From contig CAYYYP010000002.1 of NCBI GenBank assembly GCA_964475985.1, positions 134,960 through 198,959 on the forward strand: 64,000 bases of DNA, given 5' to 3'. Of this stretch, positions 1-8,896 are shown one piece after another. Every line of letters begins with the position of its first letter. Position 1 is the stretch's first letter. A model generated the notes under the pieces. It made no database searches. It was not told where the DNA came from and saw only the letters and a list, made by a program, of their open reading frames with translations. A program made the translations under genes and the position numbers. The DNA is from CAYYYP01 sp964475985 (GTDB lineage: Bacteria; Bdellovibrionota; UBA1018; CAYHWW01).

Positions 1-1
1 G

Positions 2-133
2 GTGGGCCAGTCCCAAGCTCAACAAACTAGGACGCAGTTGATTGAATGGCTACGCATAGCTAAGCTTTCGGCGGACTTCCAAAAAAGCGGGTTTTTTGCC
101 GCCGTTTTGCGATCCTGCGCCAATCATCTGTAA
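2..133 (+). CDS. possible 3' end of an upstream gene
   Basis: Frame 2 is open from the window edge for 43 codons and ends at a TAA at 131-133. The translation is of mixed composition and could be the C-terminus of a protein that starts outside the window. The other two forward frames stop early. It is too short to assign to a family and could be chance. No hairpin with a T tract follows it before the next gene. Confidence 0.25.
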   Translation: MGQSQAQQTRTQLIEWLRIAKLSADFQKSGFFAAVLRSCANHL

Positions 134-205
134 ATAAAAGTTGTTCAGTTCATATCAGTAAGAAAATGTTGAACGCAACGCCGTGCATCATGTAGGGTGG
201 CATTT

Positions 206-1111
206 ATGGCAACGTTTATTCGTGCGGTAGGGTTGGTTGTGTTTTTATACTTGTGCGGCGCTCAAAGTTTTTTAGCGCGGGCGGATGACGATACCGGAAG
301 CATTTTAGGGGCCGATGAGGAATACGCCGAGGTCCATATTCCACTAGCTTGGAGCTCAACTCTCTCGGCCGTGCGCATCTTTCATCTGAACGATCCTATG
401 CTGCGACAACACGATCTATACTATTTTGATACGAAAGACCTTTTGCTCAGCGGCCAAGGCATGCTTTTGCGGGCGAGAATTCATGTGGACCCGTCTTATC
501 CAGACTCTCCTCGGGCGATTGCCACAATTACGGTAAAAGTTCGGCCGTCTCCCGAAGCTGGTCTGCGTTACTATTTTAAAGCGGCAAATCTAGCGAATCG
601 GGTCATCTTCAGGCCGGCACACTTCATTGCGATGGAACTAGATGATTTTCCATTACAGATGGCTTCGTCCTTTTCCATTTCACGCAACGTACCAAGGGCG
701 GAAGTGATTTCAACAACCCTTGGCCAAAATCAGGTGGCGAATCTTTTCTCCCTCTTGCAGAAGGAACTCATTGCCAGAAACCTTAATGCCTTACGAATGT
801 CACCAGCGGCGCTCGCTAAGGAATTAAGGATTCTAGGTCCCATTGCGACTTCGGAAAGAAGTATCCCATATGCCGAATTCATGGGAGGGGGGCCAAGTCG
901 AAAAGTGATCACAGTGCGTCACTGGTTCCCGCCGGGAGGTGAAGATTCGGCGCGGGTAGAGATAATCGTAAAGGCGCCGAGATCCAGGGCAAATCAGGAG
1001 CGCAGCAGTATAGTTAGCGCTCTGCGAAGCCGCGGACTTCACACCGATACCTTGGCCGGAGGTCTGCTGAGTCCAACTCTAGAGGACTGCGTAAGACACC
1101 TAGCAAGGTAG
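206..1111 (+). CDS. exported CYTH-like domain protein
   Basis: Start chosen at ATG 206, because AGGGTGG (194-200) lies 5 bases upstream; an in-frame GTG at 197 would sit inside that site. The product is about 301 aa. Residues 1-27 form a signal peptide (basic start, hydrophobic core, ALA-like end before ADDD). A stretch around residues 70-105 resembles the CYTH/triphosphate-tunnel fold: 'YYFDTKDLLLSGQGMLLRAR' followed by a beta strand 'ATITVKVRP'. A later 'ATSERS' plus an acidic strand 'ARVEIIVKAP' fits the second half of that fold. CYTH enzymes bind triphosphates or adenylate and are normally cytoplasmic, so an exported version is unusual. The family call is by eye and could be wrong; substrate unknown. 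Confidence 0.6.
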   Translation: MATFIRAVGLVVFLYLCGAQSFLARADDDTGSILGADEEYAEVHIPLAWSSTLSAVRIFHLNDPMLRQHDLYYFDTKDLLLSGQGMLLRARIHVDPSYPDSPRAIATITVKVRPSPEAGLRYYFKAANLANRVIFRPAHFIAMELDDFPLQMASSFSISRNVPRAEVISTTLGQNQVANLFSLLQKELIARNLNALRMSPAALAKELRILGPIATSERSIPYAEFMGGGPSRKVITVRHWFPPGGEDSARVEIIVKAPRSRANQERSSIVSALRSRGLHTDTLAGGLLSPTLEDCVRHLAR

Positions 1112-1171
1112 GTGTGCAGCTTCATTGCGGTTGGTCACTACCCAGCAGTTGGCCTCCGGAAGTTTTGTGCT

Positions 1172-1459
1172 TTAAGCGGCGTCTTCTAAATCTTGCTGCC
1201 ACAATTCATAAAGCGTGCGGCCAGCTTCGGTTCGCAACCATCGGCTCGCGTGATCGGGCGGGTCTTGGGCCAAGAATTTTTGGGCCGCCGCGTGAACGGT
1301 CATGGTTTCTTTTGCGACCATGAGTTTGTATTCGCCATTTGGCTGTTTGGTCACCACGCCAAATTGATTTGGATCGGAGACAAAACAAAGTTTATCCCCT
1401 TCTTTGACCAAGTGGTGATGGACTAGTGCAGTAAGATCAAACTTATTTCGTTTAGACAT
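1172..1459 (-). CDS. small RAMA/DUF4357-like domain protein
   Basis: This 95-aa protein starts at ATG 1459 with AGGAG 8 bases upstream. Its order of motifs matches the RAMA domain, a small module often attached to restriction enzymes and DNA methylases and related to DUF4357: an N-terminal 'LTALVHHHLVKEGDKL', a strand 'FGVVTKQPNGEYKL', then 'TVHAAAQKFL', and a C-terminal 'GRTLYELW'. The usual SPS before AA is replaced by TVH. It stands alone with no nuclease or methylase beside it. Two shorter forward ORFs overlap it but lack ribosome-binding sites, so the minus-strand reading is preferred. Function unknown; a DNA-binding or adaptor role is only inferred from the family. Confidence 0.55.
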   Translation of the reverse strand: MSKRNKFDLTALVHHHLVKEGDKLCFVSDPNQFGVVTKQPNGEYKLMVAKETMTVHAAAQKFLAQDPPDHASRWLRTEAGRTLYELWQQDLEDAA

Positions 1460-1493
1460 AGTTGATGCTCCTTATGGTCTAGTATAAATTTTT

Positions 1494-1880
1494 CTAGTTT
1501 GAATTGTAAGTCGGCTCATCGAGATACTGATGTGCCGAACTCAGAATACTCAAACGGGAAGGCGTTCCGTGCCGATTCAGGCGAAAATTTGCCGAGGAGT
1601 AGGCTTTAAAACCGGAGTATGCTTGGTAGGGGTCGGAATTTGCCTGCTCTAAAATCACGGCCACACTTCCCGTTTCGCGCAAGAAAAAAGCACCCATGGG
1701 AGTGGCAAGACTGCGCAGGGAAGCAGGCGCCCGGTTTCCGGCATTTAGGCTTGGTGATTGGCTAACCGTGGTGCGTGGATCGGACCGTCTGGCCCAGGCC
1801 GTGGTGAAAGCAAGAATGCCCACTAAAACACAGGTCATTATGAAATTGCTTTTCCACAAACGGCTCATAGAATTATCCAT
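1494..1880 (-). CDS. small exported protein, unknown function
   Basis: A 128-aa product from ATG 1880, or 124 aa from the in-frame ATG at 1868. Residues 13-31 are hydrophobic and end in TAWA, a plausible signal peptidase I site. The mature part is Ser/Ala/Tyr-rich with no cysteine and no motif I recognise. It lies between the RAMA-like gene and the kelch gene, all on the minus strand. No strong ribosome-binding site is visible, so the exact start is uncertain. Confidence 0.5.
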   Translation of the reverse strand: MDNSMSRLWKSNFIMTCVLVGILAFTTAWARRSDPRTTVSQSPSLNAGNRAPASLRSLATPMGAFFLRETGSVAVILEQANSDPYQAYSGFKAYSSANFRLNRHGTPSRLSILSSAHQYLDEPTYNSN

Positions 1881-1945
1881 AGAAAAAGTTTATGGCACTG
1901 GGCGCTATTTTGGGCAGTGCGTATTTTTGACGCACCAGGTTTTTT

Positions 1946-4900
1946 TTAGAATTTTGACAGCGTCATCTCGAAAAACTTAACAGTTCCCCGTAACCGCTCA
2001 ATCTTTATGAGGTCGATTCGGGCGTCCGTGGGCAGGGGAACAAGGATCTGTTTTTCCGTGGGCTGGCCCGTGCCGCTTCCCGCTAAATCAAAGTCATAGG
2101 AAATCGTGGGGGTGCCGGGTGGTTGATAGGAACGAAACCTTGGTTGATGCTGAGACAAAATATTCGTGATGCTGGAATATGGATTTGCCATAAGGGTCAC
2201 ACGGATTATGGCGTTGTCGTTAGAGGAAGCAACGTCGCGGTCATCGTTAGTGTTGGCGCCGTAGGTTCCGCTGAAATTGTAGCCAGGAAGTTTGGTTCCG
2301 TTTTTTTGGTCAACGCCCGCGGAAGTAGTGGTGCCTGCGGCAAACGGTAAAGTTTTTAAATTGATGAGTAGGTTCTCGTTGGTGGAAAAATTTTGGCGAT
2401 CAAGATCGATGTAAATGGCGCCCACTTGCTCTTTGCTAGTGGATTGACTTCCGACAAAAGGACCTTGGTTTGAGCAGGCGGCATCGGACACCGTGTAGTA
2501 ATGATCTCCGTAATGATTGTAATCGCCAGGCGCGCGCTGGGCGTAAACGCCCTTCATGAGCATGCCTTGGGATGGATAATTATTGGAAACATGCGAGGGA
2601 CTTAGGCTGTACGCTGCGATGGTGTCGTTATCAAGCCTTCGCCAACTTCCGCTGGATCCACAACCTACTTCGGAGGCACTACTATAATAGGATCTGGTGC
2701 AGCCTGCGATACTTGGTGGAGTAAATTCCCAGAAATCATTTAAGAAACGGCAAGCCCCGGCAGCCGAACAAGTCTTTCCGCCAAAAAGATAAAATTTTCC
2801 GTGGGCCTTGTCGTACCAGAAGGCAGCTCCGGCCCGCGCGTCCGGTTGAGTTTCCAGGGTTGCGTCGGAATTGGTGGAGTAGGAATCACTTGTGAGTTTA
2901 ATCCACGTGCCGTGGGTTTGGGATCTAAAATCTTGGGTTGACGCCGTAGTTTGCGGCAACGGTTGGCCCAAATACGCCGGTTCAAAACCAACTAAATCAG
3001 GTCTATTTATAGTGAATTGATTGGTTTCGCCACTAAACGCATTCATAAGTGCGCTCTCGCGAATTTCTGGAGGAAGGTAAACCCAAGTATCATTCAGAAG
3101 GGATTCGCGGGTCGTGCAATTTGAAAGCGGGTCAAAGGAAAGTGGTGAGAGGCCTAAAGTCACGCCGCCAACCGTTGCGGGAGTTCCATTGGCAAGGCCA
3201 GTGCCGCCCACCGAATCGTAGGCCGGGGCTTTTGTGCAACCACCAAAAAGCAGAACCACACCTTGGCGTTCATCGAAGGCCATGGCGTGCTCTAAACGAG
3301 AGGCTGGTTGAACGTAGGTTTGAGCCGTGCCGCCGTCATCTTCCGTCGTTAGCGTTGCAAGTGTTGCAGTTACGGGTTGCGCAAACTGCATGCAGCCACC
3401 AGCCGGGAATACTTCGGTTGAAGTTTCAAAATTTAAATCATCCGCCGTGTAGGTTGAAAAATCGGGGATGTGCGCACGTATGCCAATACCTTGAGCTACG
3501 CCATAAAGTGAAGTTGTTGATAAAAGGCCAGGTAAACTTTGGGCGCTGCCGGCGCGGGGATTTGTGGAGGTGCGGCATGCAAGGGTAGGGCGTTTGCCGA
3601 GGCCTGGCGGGTCAAAAATCCACATTTCATTGGTGGCGGTAATTTCGGTTTGTGCCGAAACGGTACCTGCGTAATTTTTGTCGTTGAGGCTACCGGTGTT
3701 AGTAGGCGTGCCCGTAATGTTGGTTATGAGTCCGCCGAAAACGTACACGCGGTCTAGTCTTGAATCATAGACGGCGCGGTGAAATGCGCGCGCCGGAAAA
3801 ACTCCCGATCCGTTGGTGCGGGAAAATCTTGATGTGTGATACCAGCTGCTGGCGGTAGATCCTGGAAGTTTTCCCGTGAGACTTAAGTCTACGGCTGGCA
3901 TGATCGTAACCCCACCCGTTGCACTGTTGTGGGAGAGCCATTCCCAACTCATTTTATCGCGTGCTGCAAGGGGTTCTGAACCATCATGATTGCTTAATCG
4001 GTGAGGTAGGAGAGCAGCGACTGCGCTGCTTAACGTAAAGGCCGAAGTAAATCCGCCGATGCTTAAGAAGTAATCTGAGTCTTCCCAGCCGCTCACGTCG
4101 TCGGTGGCCGAAGCGGCCGCATTTCTTACTAAACAATTATTATCGGTAGTGGTGCAGTTAGCGCCGGTCATATCGATGTAGCGTCTCGCTAACGACGGTG
4201 TTCTACGAGGAATGTAGGTGAAACTGTGGCCACCGCGGGCCGAAGGTTGCGTAAGCACTCCACCGCTTTCGCGAAGCCCTGCGGCCGAGGCCTTGTGGTT
4301 ACGCGGCACCGCATCAATCGGCGCGTAGATATTAGTATCATCATCGGTGTCCGTCACGTTTAAGTTTTGAATTCCAATGAGGCTTGGGTCGTCATTACTT
4401 TCAGGAACGGCGCCTTGGGTAAGTCGCATTAACGCGGAATACAAAGTTGCGAGGCCGTTTCGAAAACGAACTCCTCCATAACCCATAAGCCAATTGTGAA
4501 TGTGGTCAAAATCCCAGCCGCCGAAAATTGAATTCTCAGTACCTGAGTAGCTAGGAATGAGCAGGGATGATCTTTGAAAACGTGCCGCACTGAAAGGAGT
4601 TGCCGCGTTGGTAGTATCGTCCATGGTTACGGACCAGATGGTTCTACTCACATGACCGTTCGCGTTCGTGCACCCTTTACCGGTGGTTGTGCTTTCGCAA
4701 TTATAGCCGCCTAGAATGTAAGCCTTGCTTCGCGCGCCAGTAGTTTGTTGAAAATCATCAAAGGCTGCGCAGTTAGAAGGCTGGGGAGTAGAGCTGCAGT
4801 AACTTGGCGCTGTGGTGGGATCAAGACAAGCGGGATCAAGGGAAGTGCCGGTAATTCCGTAGGAACAGTAGAGCGCATCACTTGCGCCAAAGGGGGCGTT

Positions 4901-5173
4901 GGCATTGGTGAGCTCAAGACTTACATTCTTAAGCCAAGTGGGCCGAATGCCTTGAGGAAGCGCGCGATCAAGCTGGGGGTCAAAATAAGTGGAGGCATCT
5001 CCTGAGCAGCCTTGGGAACTGATGCGATCATTGGAATAGAAATATTTTTTTGAAAAAACCACTTTGATGGAATTTGAGTTTTGGTAACTGCTGTAGTCGT
5101 TGCTACCGTTCGCTAGCTGCGAAAGCAAAAGAACGGCAAATATAAATTTTTTAAATTTATATCGGCTTCGCAT
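1946..5173 (-). CDS. giant exported kelch-repeat protein
   Basis: A 1075-aa exported protein with a signal peptide at residues 1-23. Kelch-type units are visible: 'HRAVYDSRLDRVYVFGG' (about 465-481), 'EHAMAFDERQGVVLLFGG' (about 628-645), 'AAFWYDKAHGKFYLFGG' (about 783-799) and more degenerate ones around 313-374, each followed by a 'NDTWVYLPP' or 'NDFWEFTPP' strand. Kelch units build beta propellers used for protein or glycan binding; long Ser/Thr/Asn-rich loops separate them here. The C-terminal ~130 residues are a separate module that also ends the next gene. Its ATG overlaps the TAA of the upstream lipoprotein gene (TAATG), which implies translational coupling. Probably periplasmic or surface-exposed; ligand unknown. 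Confidence 0.8.
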   Translation of the reverse strand: MRSRYKFKKFIFAVLLLSQLANGSNDYSSYQNSNSIKVVFSKKYFYSNDRISSQGCSGDASTYFDPQLDRALPQGIRPTWLKNVSLELTNANAPFGASDALYCSYGITGTSLDPACLDPTTAPSYCSSTPQPSNCAAFDDFQQTTGARSKAYILGGYNCESTTTGKGCTNANGHVSRTIWSVTMDDTTNAATPFSAARFQRSSLLIPSYSGTENSIFGGWDFDHIHNWLMGYGGVRFRNGLATLYSALMRLTQGAVPESNDDPSLIGIQNLNVTDTDDDTNIYAPIDAVPRNHKASAAGLRESGGVLTQPSARGGHSFTYIPRRTPSLARRYIDMTGANCTTTDNNCLVRNAAASATDDVSGWEDSDYFLSIGGFTSAFTLSSAVAALLPHRLSNHDGSEPLAARDKMSWEWLSHNSATGGVTIMPAVDLSLTGKLPGSTASSWYHTSRFSRTNGSGVFPARAFHRAVYDSRLDRVYVFGGLITNITGTPTNTGSLNDKNYAGTVSAQTEITATNEMWIFDPPGLGKRPTLACRTSTNPRAGSAQSLPGLLSTTSLYGVAQGIGIRAHIPDFSTYTADDLNFETSTEVFPAGGCMQFAQPVTATLATLTTEDDGGTAQTYVQPASRLEHAMAFDERQGVVLLFGGCTKAPAYDSVGGTGLANGTPATVGGVTLGLSPLSFDPLSNCTTRESLLNDTWVYLPPEIRESALMNAFSGETNQFTINRPDLVGFEPAYLGQPLPQTTASTQDFRSQTHGTWIKLTSDSYSTNSDATLETQPDARAGAAFWYDKAHGKFYLFGGKTCSAAGACRFLNDFWEFTPPSIAGCTRSYYSSASEVGCGSSGSWRRLDNDTIAAYSLSPSHVSNNYPSQGMLMKGVYAQRAPGDYNHYGDHYYTVSDAACSNQGPFVGSQSTSKEQVGAIYIDLDRQNFSTNENLLINLKTLPFAAGTTTSAGVDQKNGTKLPGYNFSGTYGANTNDDRDVASSNDNAIIRVTLMANPYSSITNILSQHQPRFRSYQPPGTPTISYDFDLAGSGTGQPTEKQILVPLPTDARIDLIKIERLRGTVKFFEMTLSKF

Positions 5174-6147
5174 TAAGGAATCCTCACAAAAGTAATACTG
5201 TAAAATGCAGCGCCACCCTTAAGGCGATCAATCGAAACTGTAGTAATGGTAGGATCCGCGTGAAGGGGTAGCAACACCATTTCAGAAAGTAGGTCCATAG
5301 CTTTTGCCGAAGGCATAAGCATAAAAAATGGCCTTGCCGCAGCGCCTAGGCTAGTGCGCATAGAAACGGTGAAGACCGCGTTACTGCAAGCAGTTGCATC
5401 AAACACCCCGCCAACGATACAACTCGAAGGAACGATCGCAGTGTTTGGCGTGTTCAAAGGTTTCGCGCGGATGATTACTTGGAGCTTATCCGTAGAAAGC
5501 ATATTGGATCTTATGAACTTAAAATACATTCCAAGTTTTGCTCGTTCACCGGCGGTGGCACCGGCGCACTGATCCATATCTGCGGCAGGGGTTCCGTCAT
5601 TTAAGCTTGGTGCGTTTGTGACCAAACCGTCGATGGTAAAATTGCCGGAAGTTTCTGGATTGTTGTCATCAAAGTTATCAAAGTAGCTGCAAGGTGTACG
5701 ATACCTCGCGGACGTGGCGCTGGAAGTTGCATAGGTTCCGCCGCCTGGGTACGAAGTTGAAGTGGAAGTAATAAAAACTCCAGAGCCAGAAGTACTGGTA
5801 TCAAACCACCAGCTTGGGTAGGTGGTGGGATTGATTTGGTTACCGGATAAATCATAGAATCTGCGGGCTGGCGCAAAGGTTCCGCCCGTTACTGGGGGGG
5901 TGACATTATCAAAGCTTCCTCCACTTCCTGAGGACAGGATGATTTGCACAGCATTGGGGCCCTGCACCGAAGTGGTTTGGGTAGTGCCGGTACTGGTGTT
6001 CGTAAGGCCCGTCCCACTGGTGCTTGCCGTACTTTTAGCGCCCGTGTTGCTCACTTGGGAATTGCAGGCCGAAAGGATGAGGCAAGTCAGCGGAAGCAGT
6101 GCGCCAAGTTTTGATCGCAGTTTTGTTTGGTATTTAAAAAAGCCCAT
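5173..6147 (-). CDS. lipoprotein sharing a C-terminal module with the kelch protein
   Basis: A 324-aa product with a lipoprotein signal: hydrophobic core then LSAC, lipidated Cys at residue 28. A Ser/Thr/Gly-rich linker (about 29-75) follows, then a beta-rich domain. Residues about 205-324 resemble the end of the kelch protein. Compare 'LLPLHADPTITTVSIDRLKG' here with 'LVPLPTDARIDLIKIERLRG' there, each followed by a short strand pair that ends the protein. The gene precedes the kelch gene and its stop overlaps the kelch start. The two products likely act together at the cell envelope, one membrane-anchored and the other possibly bound to it. Confidence 0.8.
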   Translation of the reverse strand: MGFFKYQTKLRSKLGALLPLTCLILSACNSQVSNTGAKSTASTSGTGLTNTSTGTTQTTSVQGPNAVQIILSSGSGGSFDNVTPPVTGGTFAPARRFYDLSGNQINPTTYPSWWFDTSTSGSGVFITSTSTSYPGGGTYATSSATSARYRTPCSYFDNFDDNNPETSGNFTIDGLVTNAPSLNDGTPAADMDQCAGATAGERAKLGMYFKFIRSNMLSTDKLQVIIRAKPLNTPNTAIVPSSCIVGGVFDATACSNAVFTVSMRTSLGAAARPFFMLMPSAKAMDLLSEMVLLPLHADPTITTVSIDRLKGGAAFYSITFVRIP

Positions 6148-6233
6148 TTCAAGGCTTTCTTCGGATGGCGAAGCCGTTCCTTAGAGTAGGCAGGTTTTAC
6201 CGAACAGCCCATTGGTAAAAATCTAGCCTAACG

Positions 6234-7295
6234 TCACTCGTCTTTTTTAGATTCTGCGGCCGTACCGGAAGACTTCAATTCAAAAAGTTTAATCTCTTCA
6301 AGGCCAACATCTTTTGCGTACTGGATGCTTGAAGCTTGGGTCACGGCGTTGGTGGTAATTTTTCCTAGGTGAAAATAGGCCTCCGGATCCCGTGGATCTA
6401 AAGTGAGATAGCTTGCCAAGTACCAGGGCAAAAACGGAGTAGCTTCATTTTGATTTTTTGCGGCGCCCGCCAATGCAGCCTGTACCTGGGAAAGCGCAAA
6501 GGATTTTCTTTGATTAAGGTTAATTTTAGGATCGCCAGCAAAAATCGCATTTTTCAAAATCTCCGTAAACGGGCAGCCGTGCCGGCAGCCCACCTGAAAA
6601 AAAGAGCCATCACCTTTGATGTAGATAAATGAAATTCGTTTTGATGGGTCAAGAATTTGGCCAACCATGAGAAAGGGTTCGGAGGCGCCTTCCGCTTGTA
6701 GGGCAGGAAAAACTTTAATTAAGTTTAATTCCTCATTCAGCACCGAAAGATTCGTTTCTTTTGAAAGTGCCTCTAGCAGTTCCCTCGCCTCAGGATCCCG
6801 CCAAAGCAAAAACTTGGTTTTTTCGGCGCTGCCTTCCACCGGGAAAAACCGGGCGATGATTTGCGGATTCAGGGTCCTTGGCCTTTTGCCCTGAAGTTCG
6901 AGCACGGCTTCGTGAGTTGTTACATCACGAAAAATGATGCTTCCCAATAATCTTTCGGGCGGGCCCTTGGCATAGGGCAACTCTAGTTCAAGGTTTTTAA
7001 TCAGTGATGGGCTAAGCACCAAACTGTAATCCCAGAAGTGAAGGGCCATTTGTTTCTCAGTAGAGTTCGCTTCTTCAGATTTGCCGCCATCGCTATCTTT
7101 TAGAAGCGTCGTAAGGGCCGGCTGAGTATGAACTTGAGTCGTGAGTTTGAGTTTGTTTGATTTCGTGAGGAAAAAAATGCCGATCGCGCCGGCTGCGAAA
7201 ACGAAAATAAACAGCCCAACTAAAACTATTTTGATCGCTCTTTTCGGTGAAGACTTATTATGGATGCGTTTGCCCGCGACGTTGACGGAATTCAT
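6234..7295 (-). CDS. single-pass membrane protein with TPR-like end
   Basis: A 353-aa protein. Residues 1-22 are basic, 23-45 form one transmembrane helix, and the rest is soluble, presumably periplasmic. Near the C-terminus 'LDPRDPEAYFHLGKI' has the look of a TPR helix. No enzymatic motif is evident. The gene is divergent from motA with about 32 bases between start codons, so the two may share a promoter region and possibly a function. ATG 7295 is preferred. Assignment as a partner of the MotA/B-like complex is only inferred from position. Confidence 0.6.
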   Translation of the reverse strand: MNSVNVAGKRIHNKSSPKRAIKIVLVGLFIFVFAAGAIGIFFLTKSNKLKLTTQVHTQPALTTLLKDSDGGKSEEANSTEKQMALHFWDYSLVLSPSLIKNLELELPYAKGPPERLLGSIIFRDVTTHEAVLELQGKRPRTLNPQIIARFFPVEGSAEKTKFLLWRDPEARELLEALSKETNLSVLNEELNLIKVFPALQAEGASEPFLMVGQILDPSKRISFIYIKGDGSFFQVGCRHGCPFTEILKNAIFAGDPKINLNQRKSFALSQVQAALAGAAKNQNEATPFLPWYLASYLTLDPRDPEAYFHLGKITTNAVTQASSIQYAKDVGLEEIKLFELKSSGTAAESKKDE

Positions 7296-7327
7296 AGGTG
7301 CTCGTTACAATCAAGAGTAACAAAACT

Positions 7328-8077
7328 ATGGAACGAACGGTACTGATTGGTTACGGACTTTTAGTCGCGCTTTTTGCCGTCCTCTTTTGGACGCTGGGTT
7401 TGTCCTTGGGCCAAATCATATCGATCCCGAGTTTAAGCATCGTGATTATCGGTTGCATCTCGGGCATGCTTCTCAGTTGTTCGGCCGCTGATGTGCAAAA
7501 AGCGGTTAAGGCCATGAAGGCGGCGTTTGCCCCATGGACTAGCCGAGATGCAGAACTCATCGATGACATCGTGAAAGTTGCCAACCAAGCAAGACGCGAT
7601 GGACTGCTTAGCCTTGAGGGAGTGCGTAAGGAAATTCGTGACCCGGTTCTCGCTCAACTTGTGAAATACGTGATGGATGGCCTGGAATTACGCGAGGTGC
7701 GGGAAGTGCTCCATACGAGAGCCGAGGAGAGTAAGGAAGAAGCCCTGGCGTCGGTCAGGGTTTGGGAAGTGGGAGCGCAGTTCGCCCCCTCTCTTGGCTT
7801 GATTGGTGCTATTCTTGGCTTCGTGCAGACTCTCGCCCATCCAGCGCAGGGTGGAGGGCAAAACCAAGCTCTCGTTTCTGGCATGGTGAGCGCATTTCTT
7901 TCCGTGTTGTACGGAATTCTTTTTGCGCAATTTTTATTTATGCCCCTTGCCAGTAGGCTTAAGAGTTTAGTGGATAGGCAGTCAAAGGCTTTTCAAATCT
8001 TAGAAATGGGGATTTCTGGCGTAGTCGATGGCGAAAGCCCCACGACACTTAAGGAAAAATTAGAGGCCCTTCTCTAA
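7328..8077 (+). CDS. motA: MotA-like stator/ion channel subunit
   Basis: 249 aa from ATG 7328; a GTG at 7298 is possible but would place 10 non-hydrophobic residues ahead of the first helix and abut the divergent gene. The protein has the MotA pattern: two N-terminal helices, a cytoplasmic loop of about 90 residues with many charges, then two more helices including 'FAPSLGLIGAILG', the conserved MotA signature with its Pro. MotA with MotB forms the stator of flagella or gliding motors, converting ion flow to torque. The stop codon overlaps the start of the MotB-like gene (TAATG), so the two are coupled. No other flagellar genes are nearby. Confidence 0.82.
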   Translation: MERTVLIGYGLLVALFAVLFWTLGLSLGQIISIPSLSIVIIGCISGMLLSCSAADVQKAVKAMKAAFAPWTSRDAELIDDIVKVANQARRDGLLSLEGVRKEIRDPVLAQLVKYVMDGLELREVREVLHTRAEESKEEALASVRVWEVGAQFAPSLGLIGAILGFVQTLAHPAQGGGQNQALVSGMVSAFLSVLYGILFAQFLFMPLASRLKSLVDRQSKAFQILEMGISGVVDGESPTTLKEKLEALL

Positions 8078-8739
8078 TGCGAGCGCCAAAATCTGAGGAA
8101 AACGCCGCCGCCTCCCAGGCTTGGTTATTTCCTTACGCAAGCCTTATGACGCTTTTTTGCGGTACATTATTGATCCTTCAATCAGCGCCTAAAGAAGATC
8201 TTGCGGCTAAAACCAAACCTACCGAAGAGATTTCATCTTCCGCCGATAAATCCGATGCGGCCATTGATGCCGACCCCGTGGGCTCCCACCTCAAGCAATT
8301 TATTTCAGATCATGACGGGCTAGACTTCATCGTGAAACCCGATCGCTGGATCGTAAGGCTTTCGGCCACCGCATTTTTTGACGAAGGAAAGGCTTACCTT
8401 AAAGCCTCGCAACTCTCGGTGTTGGATGATATTTCGGGAATTTTGAAACTGGATGAAATGCTTGATCGCATCGAAGTTCAGGGACATACGGACGATAAAA
8501 CTTTAGAGTCGGAAGATTATCCGACGAATTGGGAGCTATCCACCGCAAGGGCCACTTGGGTAGTTCGTTATCTCGTTGAGCATCAGGGTTATGATCCCCA
8601 CAAACTTTCCGCTTCGGGTTTTGGCCAGTACAGCCCCCTTGAGGGAAATTTACCCTCGGGCAAGGAAACCGCACCGGAGCTCACAAAGCTCAGGGAAAAA
8701 AACCGGCGTATTGATCTTGTCGTGTGGCATCATAAATAA
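8077..8739 (+). CDS. motB: MotB-like protein lacking the ion-binding Asp
   Basis: 220 aa. It has one N-terminal transmembrane segment (about 16-37) and a C-terminal OmpA/MotB peptidoglycan-binding domain (about 90-218) with 'VQGHTDD', 'STARATWVVRYL' and 'REKNRRIDLVV'. In MotB the helix carries a conserved Asp in Tyr-Ala-Asp-x-Met-Thr (Asp32 in E. coli) that binds the driving proton. Here the codons at 8134-8142 read tac gca agc, giving Tyr20-Ala21-Ser22 then Leu-Met-Thr, and no other acidic residue lies in the helix. The gene is intact and coupled to motA. It may be a non-conducting paralogue with a structural role, or use another ion path. Confidence 0.8.
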   Translation: MRAPKSEENAAASQAWLFPYASLMTLFCGTLLILQSAPKEDLAAKTKPTEEISSSADKSDAAIDADPVGSHLKQFISDHDGLDFIVKPDRWIVRLSATAFFDEGKAYLKASQLSVLDDISGILKLDEMLDRIEVQGHTDDKTLESEDYPTNWELSTARATWVVRYLVEHQGYDPHKLSASGFGQYSPLEGNLPSGKETAPELTKLREKNRRIDLVVWHHK

Positions 8740-8767
8740 AAAACCGCGTGGCATCATAAATAAAAAA
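8724..8767 (+). repeat. 24-bp tandem duplication over the motB stop
   Basis: A 20-base identical core (gtggcat... to the A run) occurs at 8724-8743 and again at 8748-8767, giving a 24-base period. The first copy contains the last codons and the TAA of the MotB-like gene. The second is non-coding. It looks like a slippage duplication of the gene end. Confidence 0.8.
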
Positions 8768-8896
8768 TGCTGAAAATTTCAAAATTTTGAAAATAAATTT
8801 TTAGGTCTGAAAAAAATTCCTACAGAAAATGAAATAATTCCGAAAACGGAGTTCCGCTACTGGCGTGCATGAGCGGTGCATCGCTATGATGGGTGG

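Noticed and set aside
1114..1426. Two overlapping forward ORFs (69 and 77 aa)
   Set aside because: They overlap the minus-strand RAMA-like gene, which has a good ribosome site and domain features.
3049..3588. 179-codon forward ORF
   Set aside because: It is antisense to the kelch protein gene, has no ribosome site, and an Arg/Pro-rich out-of-frame composition.
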